A stretch of DNA of 64,000 nucleotides from Janthinobacterium sp. SUN073 (GTDB lineage Bacteria; Pseudomonadota; Gammaproteobacteria; Burkholderiales; Burkholderiaceae_D): assembly GCF_030397665.1 (NCBI RefSeq), contig NZ_JAPUBT010000003.1, positions 62,001 through 126,000 on the forward strand, written 5' to 3'. This document shows positions 1 to 8,774 of the stretch, in pieces. The notes beneath the pieces are model-generated. The model saw only the letters and a program-made list of their open reading frames with translations. It was not told the origin of the DNA and made no database searches. Every line of letters starts with the position of its first letter. The first letter of the stretch is position 1. Position numbers and translations under genes: made by a program.

Positions 1-977
1 AACTTGCCGCCGCTGCGCTGTGCATAACCGCGCAGCAACTGCGCCCAGTCCGCCGCCGACGGCCGCTGCGGTTGCGGCGACGGCGCAAAGGCGCGGTCGA
101 ACATGGCGCGCAGCTCGGGCGGCATCAGCGCGTGGCCGCTGGTGGCGTTCGGCGCCAGCTGCTTGTGGCGTTTGACGCCATACGCATAGCAGCCATCGCG
201 GATGCGCCCGGGAATATCGGTCGCCACTTGCGCATTGCCGGGCCGCCCGCTGTACGGGTGGATGCCAAAATTGAGCAATTGGAAGATGACGACGGCCAGC
301 GCAAAACGGTCTTGCGCCATTTCCGTGCCCGCCGGCATGCCCTTGCGCTGGAATTCCGGCGCCAGGTAGTCGGCCGTGAATTGCTCGGCAGGAAAGCGCT
401 CCGCATGGCCCTGGATGCTGAAGCCATCGCAATCGAGCATGGCGATGTACAGCGAATCGCGATAGAAACGCAGGTTCACGGGCTTTAAATCGACCACGTA
501 ATGCTGCTGTTGGTGCAAGGCATCGATGACGGCGGCCAGGTTGGCGGCCAGGGTCAGCTTGGGACCGAGTCCCGTGGGCAAGCCGGCCGCGCGCGCCTGC
601 CGCTCCTGCATGATCTGTTCCAGCTCGGCCGTTTGCGCCATGTCCAGCAGGGGCATGACGAAACCGGCAAAGCCGCCCTGGCCATCGAACACGGCCGCTT
701 GCGGCCAGGCGATCTGCACGTAGCGCTTGCCGTTTTCCAGCTGGTCGGGCAGCTCGGGCGACAATTCCAGCATCGCTTCGAGCTTGCGCCGGTTGGCGGC
801 CCGGTCCAGGTGCGGGTGGTACAGCTTGGCGACCTGCGCAGGTGCGCCAGGCAACAGATACACGCTGCCCGCGCCACCGCTTTTAATCAGTTTGCCCAGC
901 ACCAGCGTACGGACTTTATCCAGCCAGATCTTGCCGCCCGGACTCAGGCCCGGCGTCACGCCTTGCTTGCGGCTCAT
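1..977 (-). CDS. Ser/Thr protein kinase-like protein of a TerY-type triad (partial, runs off the left edge)
   Basis: The start is at 977, and its ATG overlaps the TGA of the phosphatase gene (ATGA), so the two are translationally coupled. About 325 codons are visible and the 3' end lies outside the window. Kinase hallmarks can be read directly: a glycine-rich loop SGGAGSVY (residues 33-40), a lysine in VAKLY (K51), a catalytic loop VVDLKPVNL (D163, N168) and a metal-binding DGF (D184) where most kinases have DFG. The canonical HRD is replaced by VVD. With the adjacent PP2C phosphatase and vWA protein it forms the kinase/phosphatase/vWA triad described for Ter-linked stress signalling. Its substrate is unknown. 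The C-terminal part, which often carries an extra domain in this family, cannot be seen. Confidence 0.82.
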   Translation of the reverse strand, partial: MSRKQGVTPGLSPGGKIWLDKVRTLVLGKLIKSGGAGSVYLLPGAPAQVAKLYHPHLDRAANRRKLEAMLELSPELPDQLENGKRYVQIAWPQAAVFDGQGGFAGFVMPLLDMAQTAELEQIMQERQARAAGLPTGLGPKLTLAANLAAVIDALHQQQHYVVDLKPVNLRFYRDSLYIAMLDCDGFSIQGHAERFPAEQFTADYLAPEFQRKGMPAGTEMAQDRFALAVVIFQLLNFGIHPYSGRPGNAQVATDIPGRIRDGCYAYGVKRHKQLAPNATSGHALMPPELRAMFDRAFAPSPQPQRPSAADWAQLLRGYAQRSGGK

Positions 978-1732
978 GCGCGCAAGGCCAGCAGCAGGGT
1001 CTTGTCATCACCCGTGATCTGGTGCGTGCGCGGGTCGGCCAGCGTGGACGCCAGCGCCGCATTGCCCAGTTCCACGCTGTCGACCGTGCGCAGATAGCCT
1101 TGCACGGCATCCATGAACGGCGCATACAGCGAACCATTGTTCTTGCTCATGGCAAAGGGCATGCAGCCGTCCGACATCAGCACCACGCCGCGCACGGACT
1201 GGGGAATCGGCAACAGACGCAGCTGTTCGCGCCAGCGCTCGCCGCTGATGAAATATGTTTCGTTGGCGTATTCGCCGTTGGCAGGCAGCGAGATCAGTTC
1301 GCCGCCGTCAATCAGCTGCGCCACGCCCAGGCCATCGCCCAGGTGGAAAAAGAAGCCCTTATCCGCGCCCATGACCACGCCGACGACGGTAGAAGCGTAG
1401 TCATCCAGCGTGGCGTTGGCGGCGCGGGCGATGTCGTCCAGCGCGGCGCGGATCTGCGCCAGGGTGCCCGCCAGCGCGCCGTCATGCAAATCCTGCACGG
1501 TGGCGCCCTGTTCCAGCCGGCCGGCCAGCGCCTGCACGGTTTGCGCGGCCACAAACTGCGCGCCCTGTTCGCTGAGCCTGGCCGAACCGGCGCCATCGCA
1601 GACGATGGCCACCAGCACGCCGTTGACGATGGCATGCGCGTGCGCATCCTGACAAGGGATGGCTTTATCCAGGTGCGCCTTGCCGGTGACGGACGCGCCG
1701 AACACGCGCCAGGTATTCTGTACCGCAGTCAT
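974..1732 (-). CDS. PP2C-family Ser/Thr phosphatase of the triad
   Basis: A 252-residue cytosolic protein of the compact PP2C_2 type. Metal-binding acids occur in order: CQDA (D29), CDGAGSA (D46), a central HLGDG, LMSDG and a terminal TGDDKT. These ligate the dinuclear Mn/Mg centre of PP2C enzymes, so the protein should be catalytically competent. It lies 14 bp downstream of the vWA gene and overlaps the kinase start by 4 bp, which indicates one transcript and suggests it reverses the kinase's phosphorylation. No membrane segment or signal peptide is visible. Confidence 0.85.
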   Translation of the reverse strand: MTAVQNTWRVFGASVTGKAHLDKAIPCQDAHAHAIVNGVLVAIVCDGAGSARLSEQGAQFVAAQTVQALAGRLEQGATVQDLHDGALAGTLAQIRAALDDIARAANATLDDYASTVVGVVMGADKGFFFHLGDGLGVAQLIDGGELISLPANGEYANETYFISGERWREQLRLLPIPQSVRGVVLMSDGCMPFAMSKNNGSLYAPFMDAVQGYLRTVDSVELGNAALASTLADPRTHQITGDDKTLLLALRA

Positions 1733-1746
1733 GGATCAGCGGGCTT

Positions 1747-2430
1747 TCACGTATTGACGACAGACCAGCCATCCGTCGAAGCCAGCTGCGCCTGCGCACC
1801 GGGACGCGATTGCGACACCACCTGCATGCTGGCGCTCAGCCACAGGAACAGTTCGCGGAACTGCAAGCCTTTCAGCTGCTTCACGCCCCGCTCGCCACGG
1901 CTGGAAAACTGCCCCAGGGTATCGATATTCGCGTTGTCGCCCACGGCGATGGGGAAGATCGCCACTTTATTCGCCTGCTCGGCCACGCGCGCCTGTTCGG
2001 CGCCATGCTGCCATTGGTCCGTCGGCTCGCCGTCCGACATCAAAAACAGCCATGGCCGCGTGTACGCCACGCCAGCGGCGCGGAAGCGCTGCTTTTCCTG
2101 CTCGATCTCCGCCAGCGCCAGTTCCACGGCCGCGCCCGTCGGCGTGGTGCCGTTCGCCTCAAGGCGGGGCGCCGTGAAATCCATGGCGTCGCACCAGTTG
2201 CTGGCAACCACCGCTTCATCGTGGGCGCCATATTGAATCACCAGGATGCGCACGCGCTTGGCGGCGATCACGTCGGACTTGAGTTCCTGTTCCAGCAAGG
2301 CCAGGCCTTCGTTCAGCAGCGAGACGGGTTCGCCATCCATGCTGCCGGAGCAGTCCAGCACGAGCACCAGCGGCGTGCGTTGTTCGGTGTTGTCGACCAG
2401 GGCGACGTCGGGGATCATTATGGAGGTCAT
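1747..2430 (-). CDS. TerY-like von Willebrand factor A domain protein
   Basis: A 227-residue vWA domain covering nearly the whole protein. The metal-ion-dependent adhesion site is complete: DCSGSM at residues 26-31, a threonine in NGTTPTG, and the acid in LMSDGEPTD. It is first in the minus-strand triad with the PP2C and kinase genes. TerY-type vWA proteins are thought to act as metal-dependent scaffolds or phospho-targets in Ter systems; that role is family knowledge and is not shown here. A terB gene about 4 kb away supports the Ter link. The gene is divergent from the RDD gene, with a 207-bp intergenic region that must hold both promoters. Confidence 0.83.
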   Translation of the reverse strand: MTSIMIPDVALVDNTEQRTPLVLVLDCSGSMDGEPVSLLNEGLALLEQELKSDVIAAKRVRILVIQYGAHDEAVVASNWCDAMDFTAPRLEANGTTPTGAAVELALAEIEQEKQRFRAAGVAYTRPWLFLMSDGEPTDQWQHGAEQARVAEQANKVAIFPIAVGDNANIDTLGQFSSRGERGVKQLKGLQFRELFLWLSASMQVVSQSRPGAQAQLASTDGWSVVNT

Positions 2431-2637
2431 GTATTTTTAATAGAGTTGCGAAATAGCTTAGGGCCGAAGCTTACCCTATGCATATGTTTTCCATGCGTCC
2501 GATTGCTTCGAATTTCACCATGCGATATCAAACACCTGACAAAACCTCTAACTTGCAATGAAAGCAACAAGATCGTACACTGCGCCATTCTGCCCCGACT
2601 CTGGCGGCCACTCATTTACTGACGTTTTGGAAAAATA

Positions 2638-3096
2638 ATGCAACAGAATCCTGAAATGGACTATGTGGGCTTTTGGCCGCGCGTTGGCGCGACGCTGATC
2701 GACACCTTGCTCTTGCTGATTATCATCATACCGATGTTGATAGCCATATATGGCCGAAGCTACTTTTTGACGGATTCCTTGTTCCGTGGCCCGGCCCACT
2801 TCATGATTTCGTGTGTCATGCCGCCACTGGTTCAATTGGCATTTTGGATTACCCTGTCTACAACGCCTGGCAAGATGGTCATCGGCGCGATCATTGTCGA
2901 TGCGCGGACGGGCGGCAAACCTTCTGCCGGCCAGTGTGTCAAACGCTGTCTCAGTGCTTACCTGTCGGCGCTACCGTTTTACCTGGGATTCCTTTGGATC
3001 GCCAGGGACGCGCGCAAGCAGGGATGGCACGACAAGATCGCTGGTACGGTTGTGATACGGCGCAAGACCACGGCAGTACCGGTTGCCCTGCAATAA
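2638..3096 (+). CDS. RDD family membrane protein
   Basis: A 152-residue integral inner-membrane protein. The signature Arg and Asp of the first helix are visible in GFWPRVGATLID (R15, D22). Hydrophobic segments follow at about residues 18-40 and 57-77 and near 110-128. The C-terminal motif GWHDKIAGTVVI is typical of RDD proteins. Members have been linked to ion or osmotic stress tolerance, but most are uncharacterised. It is transcribed away from the TerY triad and converges on the DUF3304 lipoprotein gene. Confidence 0.8.
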   Translation: MQQNPEMDYVGFWPRVGATLIDTLLLLIIIIPMLIAIYGRSYFLTDSLFRGPAHFMISCVMPPLVQLAFWITLSTTPGKMVIGAIIVDARTGGKPSAGQCVKRCLSAYLSALPFYLGFLWIARDARKQGWHDKIAGTVVIRRKTTAVPVALQ

Positions 3097-3204
3097 GCAA
3101 ACTGGATGATGATACCTGTCGCAAGCCTGGAAGAGCTTGAAGAACTCCTTGGAGAAAAGCTGGACCAGTTCGATTCTGGGCCGCCAATCGCGCAGCTAGC
3201 AGCA

Positions 3205-3702
3205 CTATTCCCAGATGATTTCCAAGGGCACGCCCGGCTCCAGCTCCGCCTCCTTGCCGGAAAGCGGATATTTTCGATGCCCCAGCGAGTATTTGCTCAC
3301 GAAGACTTTGTAGCCGCCATCGTGAAGAAAATGCACGACGAAGCGGCTGGCATCGGCGGGAGCATACTGGGGAACCGCCACGGTTTGCTCCACGCGCACA
3401 TCCTTGCCGTTTTTTACCGTATGCATGACGACGGCCGCCGTCATCCCCGGCTTCCATGCCGCCGGTATCGAAAGGCAGCAAGTGTCTCCCCCACCGCCGT
3501 TGCCAGGAGCAAGATAACCGGCCTCCGCCGACGAGCCATCGGCCAGTGTCACGGTATAACTGCCGACGCCGTATTCGCCATGGTTGTAGGCCGTCAGGCT
3601 CACGCTGATTTGTCTTTCATGCCTCGCGCAGCCGGCATTTAAAAGCGACAAGACCATACACACGAAACAGGCGGCATAGTTACTTTTCGAGAAAAATATC
3701 AT
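3205..3702 (-). CDS. DUF3304-type lipoprotein
   Basis: 165 residues with a signal peptide ending in a lipobox (LNAGC, Cys at about residue 25), so an outer- or inner-membrane lipoprotein is predicted. The body has the pattern I associate with DUF3304: SLTAYNHGEYGVGSYTV, a GNGGGGD turn, a paired cysteine CCLSIP and a W-x-PGM segment. The function is unknown. Some DUF3304 proteins occur beside type VI effector genes and may act as periplasmic immunity proteins, but no effector is visible here. About 100 bp downstream there is an unstarted minus-strand frame that could be a gene remnant. Confidence 0.68.
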   Translation of the reverse strand: MIFFSKSNYAACFVCMVLSLLNAGCARHERQISVSLTAYNHGEYGVGSYTVTLADGSSAEAGYLAPGNGGGGDTCCLSIPAAWKPGMTAAVVMHTVKNGKDVRVEQTVAVPQYAPADASRFVVHFLHDGGYKVFVSKYSLGHRKYPLSGKEAELEPGVPLEIIWE

Positions 3703-4053
3703 TTAACCCTCAATCAAGCCAGGCATGCGCATGCGTCGGCAGGTAATGCTTGCTTGGTTGCATAAAAACTTCGCTAAGTGAATGGCAGGCAACTCCCACC
3801 CCATGCCTGGCGTTTATATTTTTGACAATTTTTTATTGTATCGGGGAATTTTTAATCCGGGAGCACGATTGCATCGGCAGCGCCGCATTGCAGCAGCTCT
3901 ATCTTTGTACTATCTTGAAAGTTGCCCAGGCTAGATGGCAGCGACCAGCCCTTCCTCATAAGGGTGGGGCGAATCGCTGCGCAACACCGCCCTTACCCAG
4001 TTCCGCACCTGCACGCCTGCGGCACGCTGATGTAATCAGGATTGGGGGCAAGC
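3703..4053. other. Intergenic region, 351 bp
   Basis: This AT-richer stretch separates two divergent genes, the DUF3304 lipoprotein and the LuxR-type regulator. A TTGACA hexamer occurs near 3822 on the plus strand, but I cannot find a convincing matching -10 box. No start-to-stop frame with coding character was seen. It probably holds the promoters of both flanking genes. Confidence 0.4.
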
Positions 4054-4788
4054 ATGAACACAGGTACAGTCGCGGCGGATGTGGGCAAGCTGATCGGCGC
4101 CATGTACGACTCGGCCTGCGGCGCAGGCGACTGGCCACTGCTTGACAGCGCTGACCTGAGCGGCCAGCAATGGCAGGAACTCTTGCCGCATCTGCAACGC
4201 GCGCTGTGCCTGCAGCAGCGCCTGCGCGAGGCACAACTGGCCAGCCACTGCGCGCTGGCGGCGCTCGACGCCATGGGCGCCGCCGTGCTGGTGCTCGACG
4301 CCGGCCTCGGACTGCGCTTCGCTACCCCCGCCGGCCACGCCCTGCATGCGGCGCAACTGGAACCCTCAATGCCGCCCGCCCTGGCGCGCGCCGTGCGCCT
4401 GGTGATCGCCAGCGCCGGTGGCGCGCAACAATGCCAGTCGCTGCGCCTCGCGCGCAAGCAGCAAGCGCCGCTGGCCCTGACCGTCACTCCGCTTGCCGCT
4501 TGCCAACCCGCCTGCGCGCTGCTGATCGCGCGCGACCCCACACAAGCGAGCACGTCCATCCCTGCCTTGCGCCAACTGTTTGACCTGACGCTAGCTGAAG
4601 CGCAAGTGGGCAAGGCGCTGGCGCAAGGGGCGACCATCGAGGAAATCGCCGCGCGGGGCGGCATCAGCGTCAACACTGTCAAGACGCATCTGCACCACAC
4701 TTATCTGAAGACGGATACGCGGCGCCAGGGAGAGCTGATCGCCCTGATCCATGGCGCAACGGCTCACCTGGCCGTACTCGATGCATGA
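4054..4788 (+). CDS. LuxR-type helix-turn-helix transcriptional regulator
   Basis: 244 residues from the ATG at 4054. A TTG 12 bp earlier is in frame but less likely, because the G-run at 4045-4048 can then serve as ribosome binding site. The last 65 residues are a LuxR-type HTH: LFDLTLAEAQVGKALAQG, then EEIAARGGISVNTVKTHL with the recognition helix. The N-terminal 170 residues contain a PAS-like segment (AAVLVLDAGLGLRFATPAG), so it is probably a one-component sensor with an unknown ligand. No autoinducer-binding domain or receiver domain is visible. The gene stands alone between exported-protein genes. Confidence 0.8.
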   Translation: MNTGTVAADVGKLIGAMYDSACGAGDWPLLDSADLSGQQWQELLPHLQRALCLQQRLREAQLASHCALAALDAMGAAVLVLDAGLGLRFATPAGHALHAAQLEPSMPPALARAVRLVIASAGGAQQCQSLRLARKQQAPLALTVTPLAACQPACALLIARDPTQASTSIPALRQLFDLTLAEAQVGKALAQGATIEEIAARGGISVNTVKTHLHHTYLKTDTRRQGELIALIHGATAHLAVLDA

Positions 4789-4973
4789 GGCCGTGTCATC
4801 CGATCGGATGATGCGCGGCGCAACTTGCCTGCCTACACTGGCAAGATCGGGTGGCCGCGCCTTGCCAGTATGACAGCAGCGTCTGCGGACCAGTCGGTTC
4901 GATTTCCCTGGCACCCACATCAACATCGCCGCGCCGGCAACGGACGGCACCACATTCAAGGATGGGCTGGAAA

Positions 4974-5423
4974 ATGAAAACATGGATCCTGGCCGGCACC
5001 TTGGGCGTCTGCGCCCTGCTGGCAAATGCGCAATCACTCCCCGACAGCCAGACCGTCACCATTCCCGGCGGGCACCTGCACGCCATCGAACTGCCGGCCT
5101 ACAGACACTTTATGAATGCGCAAGAATTTTCCCCGTTCCGCGGTGGCTATGAGCTGTCGAACGGGCAAGTGCTCTACCTGCGCAATGCGAGCAGCATCGG
5201 CGCCATCATGTATGCGCGCATCGACAACCAGAAAGAACACCGCATCATCGCCAGCAGCAGCGACAGCTTCGTGGCGCTCGACCAGCAATTGGCCATGCGC
5301 ATCGACTTGCGCGACGACGGCAGCGTGGGCGGCGAAGTACTGATGCTGGTACCGGCCGAAAAACTGGCCAGCGGCGACATCGTGCCCGCCCATGTGCAAA
5401 GCATGGGCCTGGCTTCGCGCTGA
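4974..5423 (+). CDS. Exported protein of unknown function
   Basis: 149 residues from the ATG at 4974, chosen because it begins a clean signal peptide (MKTWILAGTLGVCALLANAQ). The frame stays open upstream, but that part is not signal-like. The mature part, about 128 residues, has alternating polar and hydrophobic segments typical of small beta-rich periplasmic proteins and carries no cysteines. I do not recognise a family. It is followed 33 bp later by another small plus-strand gene, so a short operon is possible. Confidence 0.6.
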   Translation: MKTWILAGTLGVCALLANAQSLPDSQTVTIPGGHLHAIELPAYRHFMNAQEFSPFRGGYELSNGQVLYLRNASSIGAIMYARIDNQKEHRIIASSSDSFVALDQQLAMRIDLRDDGSVGGEVLMLVPAEKLASGDIVPAHVQSMGLASR

Positions 5424-5456
5424 GGCGGCGAGCGGCAAGCCGCATGGGTGACAGCC

Positions 5457-5849
5457 ATGAGCAAACAGTATTCCGTCCAACAGCAAAACGCACTGACCCT
5501 GGCCGCCATCCGACAGACGGCGGCCTGGTGGCGCGCGCGCCCCTTGCCCGATGCCTTGTGCCAGTGCGCCGCCAGTCATGGCGTGGCGCTGGGCACGGCC
5601 CTCATGCTCGACCTGCAACTGGCCTGGCCCGACATGCCCGCCGTGTACGGCAAGCTGCTGAGCGCTGACGGCCACTTCATCCACTTCGAGATGGACCTGG
5701 ACGACGCCCTGCGCCCCTTGCCTGGCAGCGTGGCGTGGGATGACATCAGCGCACGCTACGACCTGGCCGCACACAAACGGGGCAAGGGCGTGCGATACGG
5801 CGAACTGTGCAAGCAAGTGCTGCAGGAATTGAATCACGGCGCATCCTAG
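5457..5849 (+). CDS. Hypothetical protein, 130 residues
   Basis: A soluble protein starting at ATG 5457 (MSKQYSVQQQNAL); a GTG three codons earlier is an alternative. The N-terminal half is helical and rich in Ala, Leu and Trp. The C-terminal half is acidic, then ends in a basic tail. There is no signal peptide or membrane helix, and I do not recognise a domain. Codon use matches the GC-rich neighbours, so it appears resident rather than recently acquired. It sits between two exported-protein genes on the same strand. Confidence 0.55.
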   Translation: MSKQYSVQQQNALTLAAIRQTAAWWRARPLPDALCQCAASHGVALGTALMLDLQLAWPDMPAVYGKLLSADGHFIHFEMDLDDALRPLPGSVAWDDISARYDLAAHKRGKGVRYGELCKQVLQELNHGAS

Positions 5850-5912
5850 CGGAACCGCCGTCGGCGCATGTTATGATCGGCGCCCCGTTCATGAGACAAA
5901 TGGCAACGCCAC

Positions 5913-6437
5913 ATGCAGCATCCATCCGGCGGTAAATCCCCATCCATGCTGCGCCGCGGCCTGCGCCTGCTGGCCTGGCCCTTGCTGGCCCTGGTCAGCG
6001 CCGCCTGCACCAGCACCACGCGCCATCCGGCCAGCGAGCCCACGCAAGTCACCCTGCGCTTTACCTATGACGACGGCAAGCCGATGCGGCATGACGATTA
6101 CCTGGCCAATGCACGCCAGGAAACGTATATCAAGCGCTGCAGCAAGATCGGCAGCACCACTGTCTGCGACGTCGGCTCGGATGCACTCTTCACGGGGGGC
6201 GACGCCCCGCTGGACGCCAACGGCGAAGTGCGCGTCACCCTGCACTCGACCGGCCCCATCGGCAACAATCCGACCAGTCTTTGCATCAAGGGCAAAGGCT
6301 ACGTCTTTGATTCCGGCGACTGGAAACGCGGTCCCTTCAGCCCAGGCCAGGTGATCGAGATCCGCTACAGGATCAGCGAAGTGGACATGGCGTGCCCCTG
6401 GTCGTCAGGCACGCCGCCGTGGTGGGACAAGAGTTAA
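5913..6437 (+). CDS. Lipoprotein of unknown function
   Basis: 174 residues. The N-terminus has a basic region, a hydrophobic core and a lipobox (LVSAAC, Cys about residue 32), so it should be lipidated and exported. The mature part reads as beta-rich (TQVTLRFTYDDGKPM) with three cysteines in KRCS, VCDV and LCIKG that could form disulphides, and a Trp-rich C-terminus. I do not recognise a family. A good hairpin terminator follows at 6440-6461, shared with the convergent terB gene. Confidence 0.6.
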   Translation: MQHPSGGKSPSMLRRGLRLLAWPLLALVSAACTSTTRHPASEPTQVTLRFTYDDGKPMRHDDYLANARQETYIKRCSKIGSTTVCDVGSDALFTGGDAPLDANGEVRVTLHSTGPIGNNPTSLCIKGKGYVFDSGDWKRGPFSPGQVIEIRYRISEVDMACPWSSGTPPWWDKS

Positions 6438-6439
6438 GC

Positions 6440-6461
6440 TAGCCAGCCGGGGCTGGCTGGC
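6440..6461. terminator. Bidirectional hairpin between the lipoprotein gene and terB
   Basis: AGCCAGCC at 6440-6447 pairs with GGCTGGCT at 6454-6461 across a 6-nt loop and is followed by TTAAAAG on the plus strand. It starts 2 bp after the lipoprotein stop and lies 7 bp from the terB stop, so it can serve both convergent genes. Confidence 0.6.
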
Positions 6462-6468
6462 TTAAAAG

Positions 6469-6924
6469 TTACTGCAACTCGAACTCCGCCGGAGTCAAGC
6501 CCAGCTCGCGCGCGATCTTGCTGGCCACGCGCTGCTCGTTGGCGTCGAAATTGCCGTCCGACGAAGCGACAGCGATGATCATGCGCACCAGCAAGCGCGA
6601 CGCCTCCACATTCGACTTCATCTTGCCCAGCGCCTGATACGCCTTGGCTTCGCCGATATCCTTGTCGAACTCCAGCTGACTGACATAGTCCTGGAAAGCC
6701 TTGATCACATCCGTGGTGGTAAACACCGACAGCGCGTCATTGCTTTCAATAAACTTCACCATCTTCTGCTTCTCTTCCGCACTGACGCTGCCGTCGGCCA
6801 TGGCGATCAGGGCCGAGCCCGCCATCGCGGCATTCAGGAAATCCTTGTTCTTGTACTTCAGTGCCTCGGTTTTCAGTTCGCTGGCTTTGGTCTTCAGTTT
6901 GGACAGAAAGGAATCGAAACTCAT
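6469..6924 (-). CDS. terB: TerB-family tellurite resistance protein
   Basis: 151 residues from the ATG at 6924, preceded by a strong GGAGG at good spacing. The frame extends far upstream, but that part is not TerB-like. The product is all-helical TerB: a charged N-terminal helix, then two acidic metal-binding turns, MADGSVSAEE and ASSDGNFDANE, one in each pseudo-repeat. TerB is a cytosolic component of the Ter stress system, which acts in tellurite, phage and colicin response and probably senses metal at the membrane. It lies about 4 kb from the TerY-type triad. No terC, terD or terZ is in the window. Confidence 0.85.
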   Translation of the reverse strand: MSFDSFLSKLKTKASELKTEALKYKNKDFLNAAMAGSALIAMADGSVSAEEKQKMVKFIESNDALSVFTTTDVIKAFQDYVSQLEFDKDIGEAKAYQALGKMKSNVEASRLLVRMIIAVASSDGNFDANEQRVASKIARELGLTPAEFELQ

Positions 6925-7043
6925 GGTGTACCTCCGGGGTGGTGTAGGTGCGGCAGCGCTACGCTGCCACTCCCATCCAAATGAGGGCACATGCCTGAAA
7001 TGCAAGCGGCGGGAACGAGCCTTGCCTCCGATGAAAGCATGGC

Positions 7044-7107
7044 AAAACCCAGAGCAAGGGCCGGGGTCAGACCCTGAGGGTCTGACCCCAGTTTCTGCCT
7101 TGGGGTG
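7044..7107. repeat. Dispersed nested-palindrome element, copy A
   Basis: The core at 7063-7089 has 12-bp arms (GGGGTCAGACCC / GGGTCTGACCCC) around a TGA loop. The core is flanked by weaker outer arms, ACCC on the left and TTGGGGTG on the right. It lies upstream of terB in a divergent intergenic region. The same design recurs at 30.4, 42.6 and 60.2 kb. Confidence 0.75.
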
Positions 7108-7241
7108 AAAAACTGCCAACTGCATACAAACGCACAAAACACCACGAAACCCAATTAACAAGAAAATTATCTTATTTGCAGTTGAAAAATAACTAACTCC
7201 ATGGCAGCATGGAATTACATTTTCTTTACTGCAAGGTTGTG

Positions 7242-8055
7242 ATGGACAAGCAATTGCTGTTGATTTGTGCACTGACGTTCATCATCCACATCATCGGCAC
7301 CCTCGCCTACTCCGTGCGCATCGCCGGCATCCGCACGCGACGCATCGCCGTCTCGCTGGCCCTGTTCAGCATTCTCATGCTGCTGTCGCGCACGTCGAAC
7401 TCCTTCCTGGGACCATACCTGGCCAAGCGCGTGGAAACGGGCATAGACCAGCATGTTGCCGCCAGCACCCTGTTGCTCGATTTCCGCTGGCTGCTATTTT
7501 CCGCCAGCCTGGCGACCATCCTCGGCGCGATCCTGATCCCCACCTTCCAGCGCGCCTTCTGCCGCGCCGTGGAGCACTTCCAGATGCACAGGTCGGTACC
7601 GAGACTGCTGCTGCACGCCGTCTTCAAGGGCGGCTTGTCCTACCTCAAGACCTCCGCCAGTCTGCCCAAGCCCGCCAACGTCACGGGCCTGCGCCAAAAA
7701 TCGGGCGTCTCCATCTCCATCTCCATCGTCATTGCCACGGCCCTCTGGACGGTGGGCGCATCGTTGCCCACCTTACACCGCGGCACTGTACGCAGGCGTG
7801 CTGAACGCGAGCGTGCGCGTCACCTCCAGCACCCTGTCTTCCATCATCAACGACGGAGCCACCATCATGATGGCCGTCTTCATCGGCACCTGGTGTCGGG
7901 CATGACGGATGACGTCATCGAGGGCAAGATCGAAGAATCTCAATTCCGGCGCGGTGGTGTGGCTGGTGGGGAGCAGATTGGCGGGGACGCTGCTTGCGCA
8001 GTTTTTGCTGGTGCCTTCGGCGGTGGTGATTGTGGGGATGGCGAAGGGGCTATAG
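7242..8055 (+). pseudogene. amj family lipid II flippase, broken by frameshifts
   Basis: The first 177 codons match the Amj (DUF2837) pattern: MDKQLLLICALTF, then GTLAYSVRIAGIRTRRIA and LLSRTSNSFLGPYLAKR. Reading then has to jump frames three times. Near 7773 it moves to a frame encoding YTAALYAGVLNASVRV. Near 7890 it returns to the first frame for MTDDVIEGKIEESQFRR. Near 7950 it moves again for AVVWLVGSRLAGTLLAQ, ending at TAG 8053-8055. Amj flips lipid-linked peptidoglycan precursor as an alternate to MurJ. Because all family blocks are present in the right order, this is a recently broken gene or a low-quality stretch of sequence. Confidence 0.75.
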
Positions 8056-8153
8056 AGGTAGATTTAAGTGAATATTTTTCTGGGAGAATTGACGATTCCA
8101 TAAAAAACAAAGAAGAAATTTAGAATAAACAACTCAAAAATTTAAGTGGAAAA

Positions 8154-8774
8154 ATGATAAATAGAGAATTAAAAAAATACATGATTTCGCAATTAAGTCC
8201 AACAAAACATGGATTTATATTAAAAAGAGAAGAGTTTTTAGAGGGGATGACACTTTTTCTATACTGGTCAATACCATCTTTTTTCTTTGCATTACTTCAG
8301 AAAATAGAAGGCCATAACTTCCCCTCATTGTACATTAAAAGTGCGGTGGAAGAAGGCATAGGCCCTCACATATGGAACATATTCGGATCCATCGGATTGG
8401 TATTTTTTGGGTTAACAATTATTGCACCGAAATTTAAATTCTTTCGAATAAGTGCGTCACAAATTTTGCTGAATACTTATGCCATGGGGGCATTAAGTAT
8501 AGGCTTAATGATTGGCAATTTATTAATAATATTTGAATCCTCCAGGTTTGATCTATGGAATGAGATCCTTCTAAAAATTTCATTTTTTCTCTCATTTACA
8601 ACTATAATTATAATAAATTTCGCCATCTGGTACTGCTCCAAAATAATTGGAAAAGAAGAGCAAAACGATAGTTTAATAGACCTGTTCGCCAAAGTAGATA
8701 CAAAAATAAGATTGCCTTTGGGACTTTCAATTGCAACACTTCCGATAGTATTTTTTTATTTTTTTGAAAAGTAA
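8154..8774 (+). CDS. AT-rich hypothetical membrane protein
   Basis: 206 residues with four to five hydrophobic segments (about 33-47, 75-92, 105-128, 140-162 and 192-204), so an inner-membrane protein. I do not recognise a family. Base composition is strikingly AT-rich, with long A and T runs, and codons such as ATA, TTA and AAA dominate, unlike every neighbour. This indicates horizontal acquisition. It directly follows the damaged amj gene. The start ATG at 8154 has a GTGGA upstream. No partner gene, integrase or insertion-sequence ends were seen beside it. Confidence 0.7.
   Translation: MINRELKKYMISQLSPTKHGFILKREEFLEGMTLFLYWSIPSFFFALLQKIEGHNFPSLYIKSAVEEGIGPHIWNIFGSIGLVFFGLTIIAPKFKFFRISASQILLNTYAMGALSIGLMIGNLLIIFESSRFDLWNEILLKISFFLSFTTIIIINFAIWYCSKIIGKEEQNDSLIDLFAKVDTKIRLPLGLSIATLPIVFFYFFEK

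Noticed and set aside
3106-3642. Plus-strand frame opposite the DUF3304 lipoprotein gene
   Set aside because: No ribosome binding site, and the minus-strand lipoprotein has a signal peptide and lipobox.
7063-7089. GGGGTC palindromes as ordinary terminators
   Set aside because: No T-run follows the stems, and genuine hairpin terminators lie beside copies B and C. Copy A is in a divergent region where no terminator is needed.
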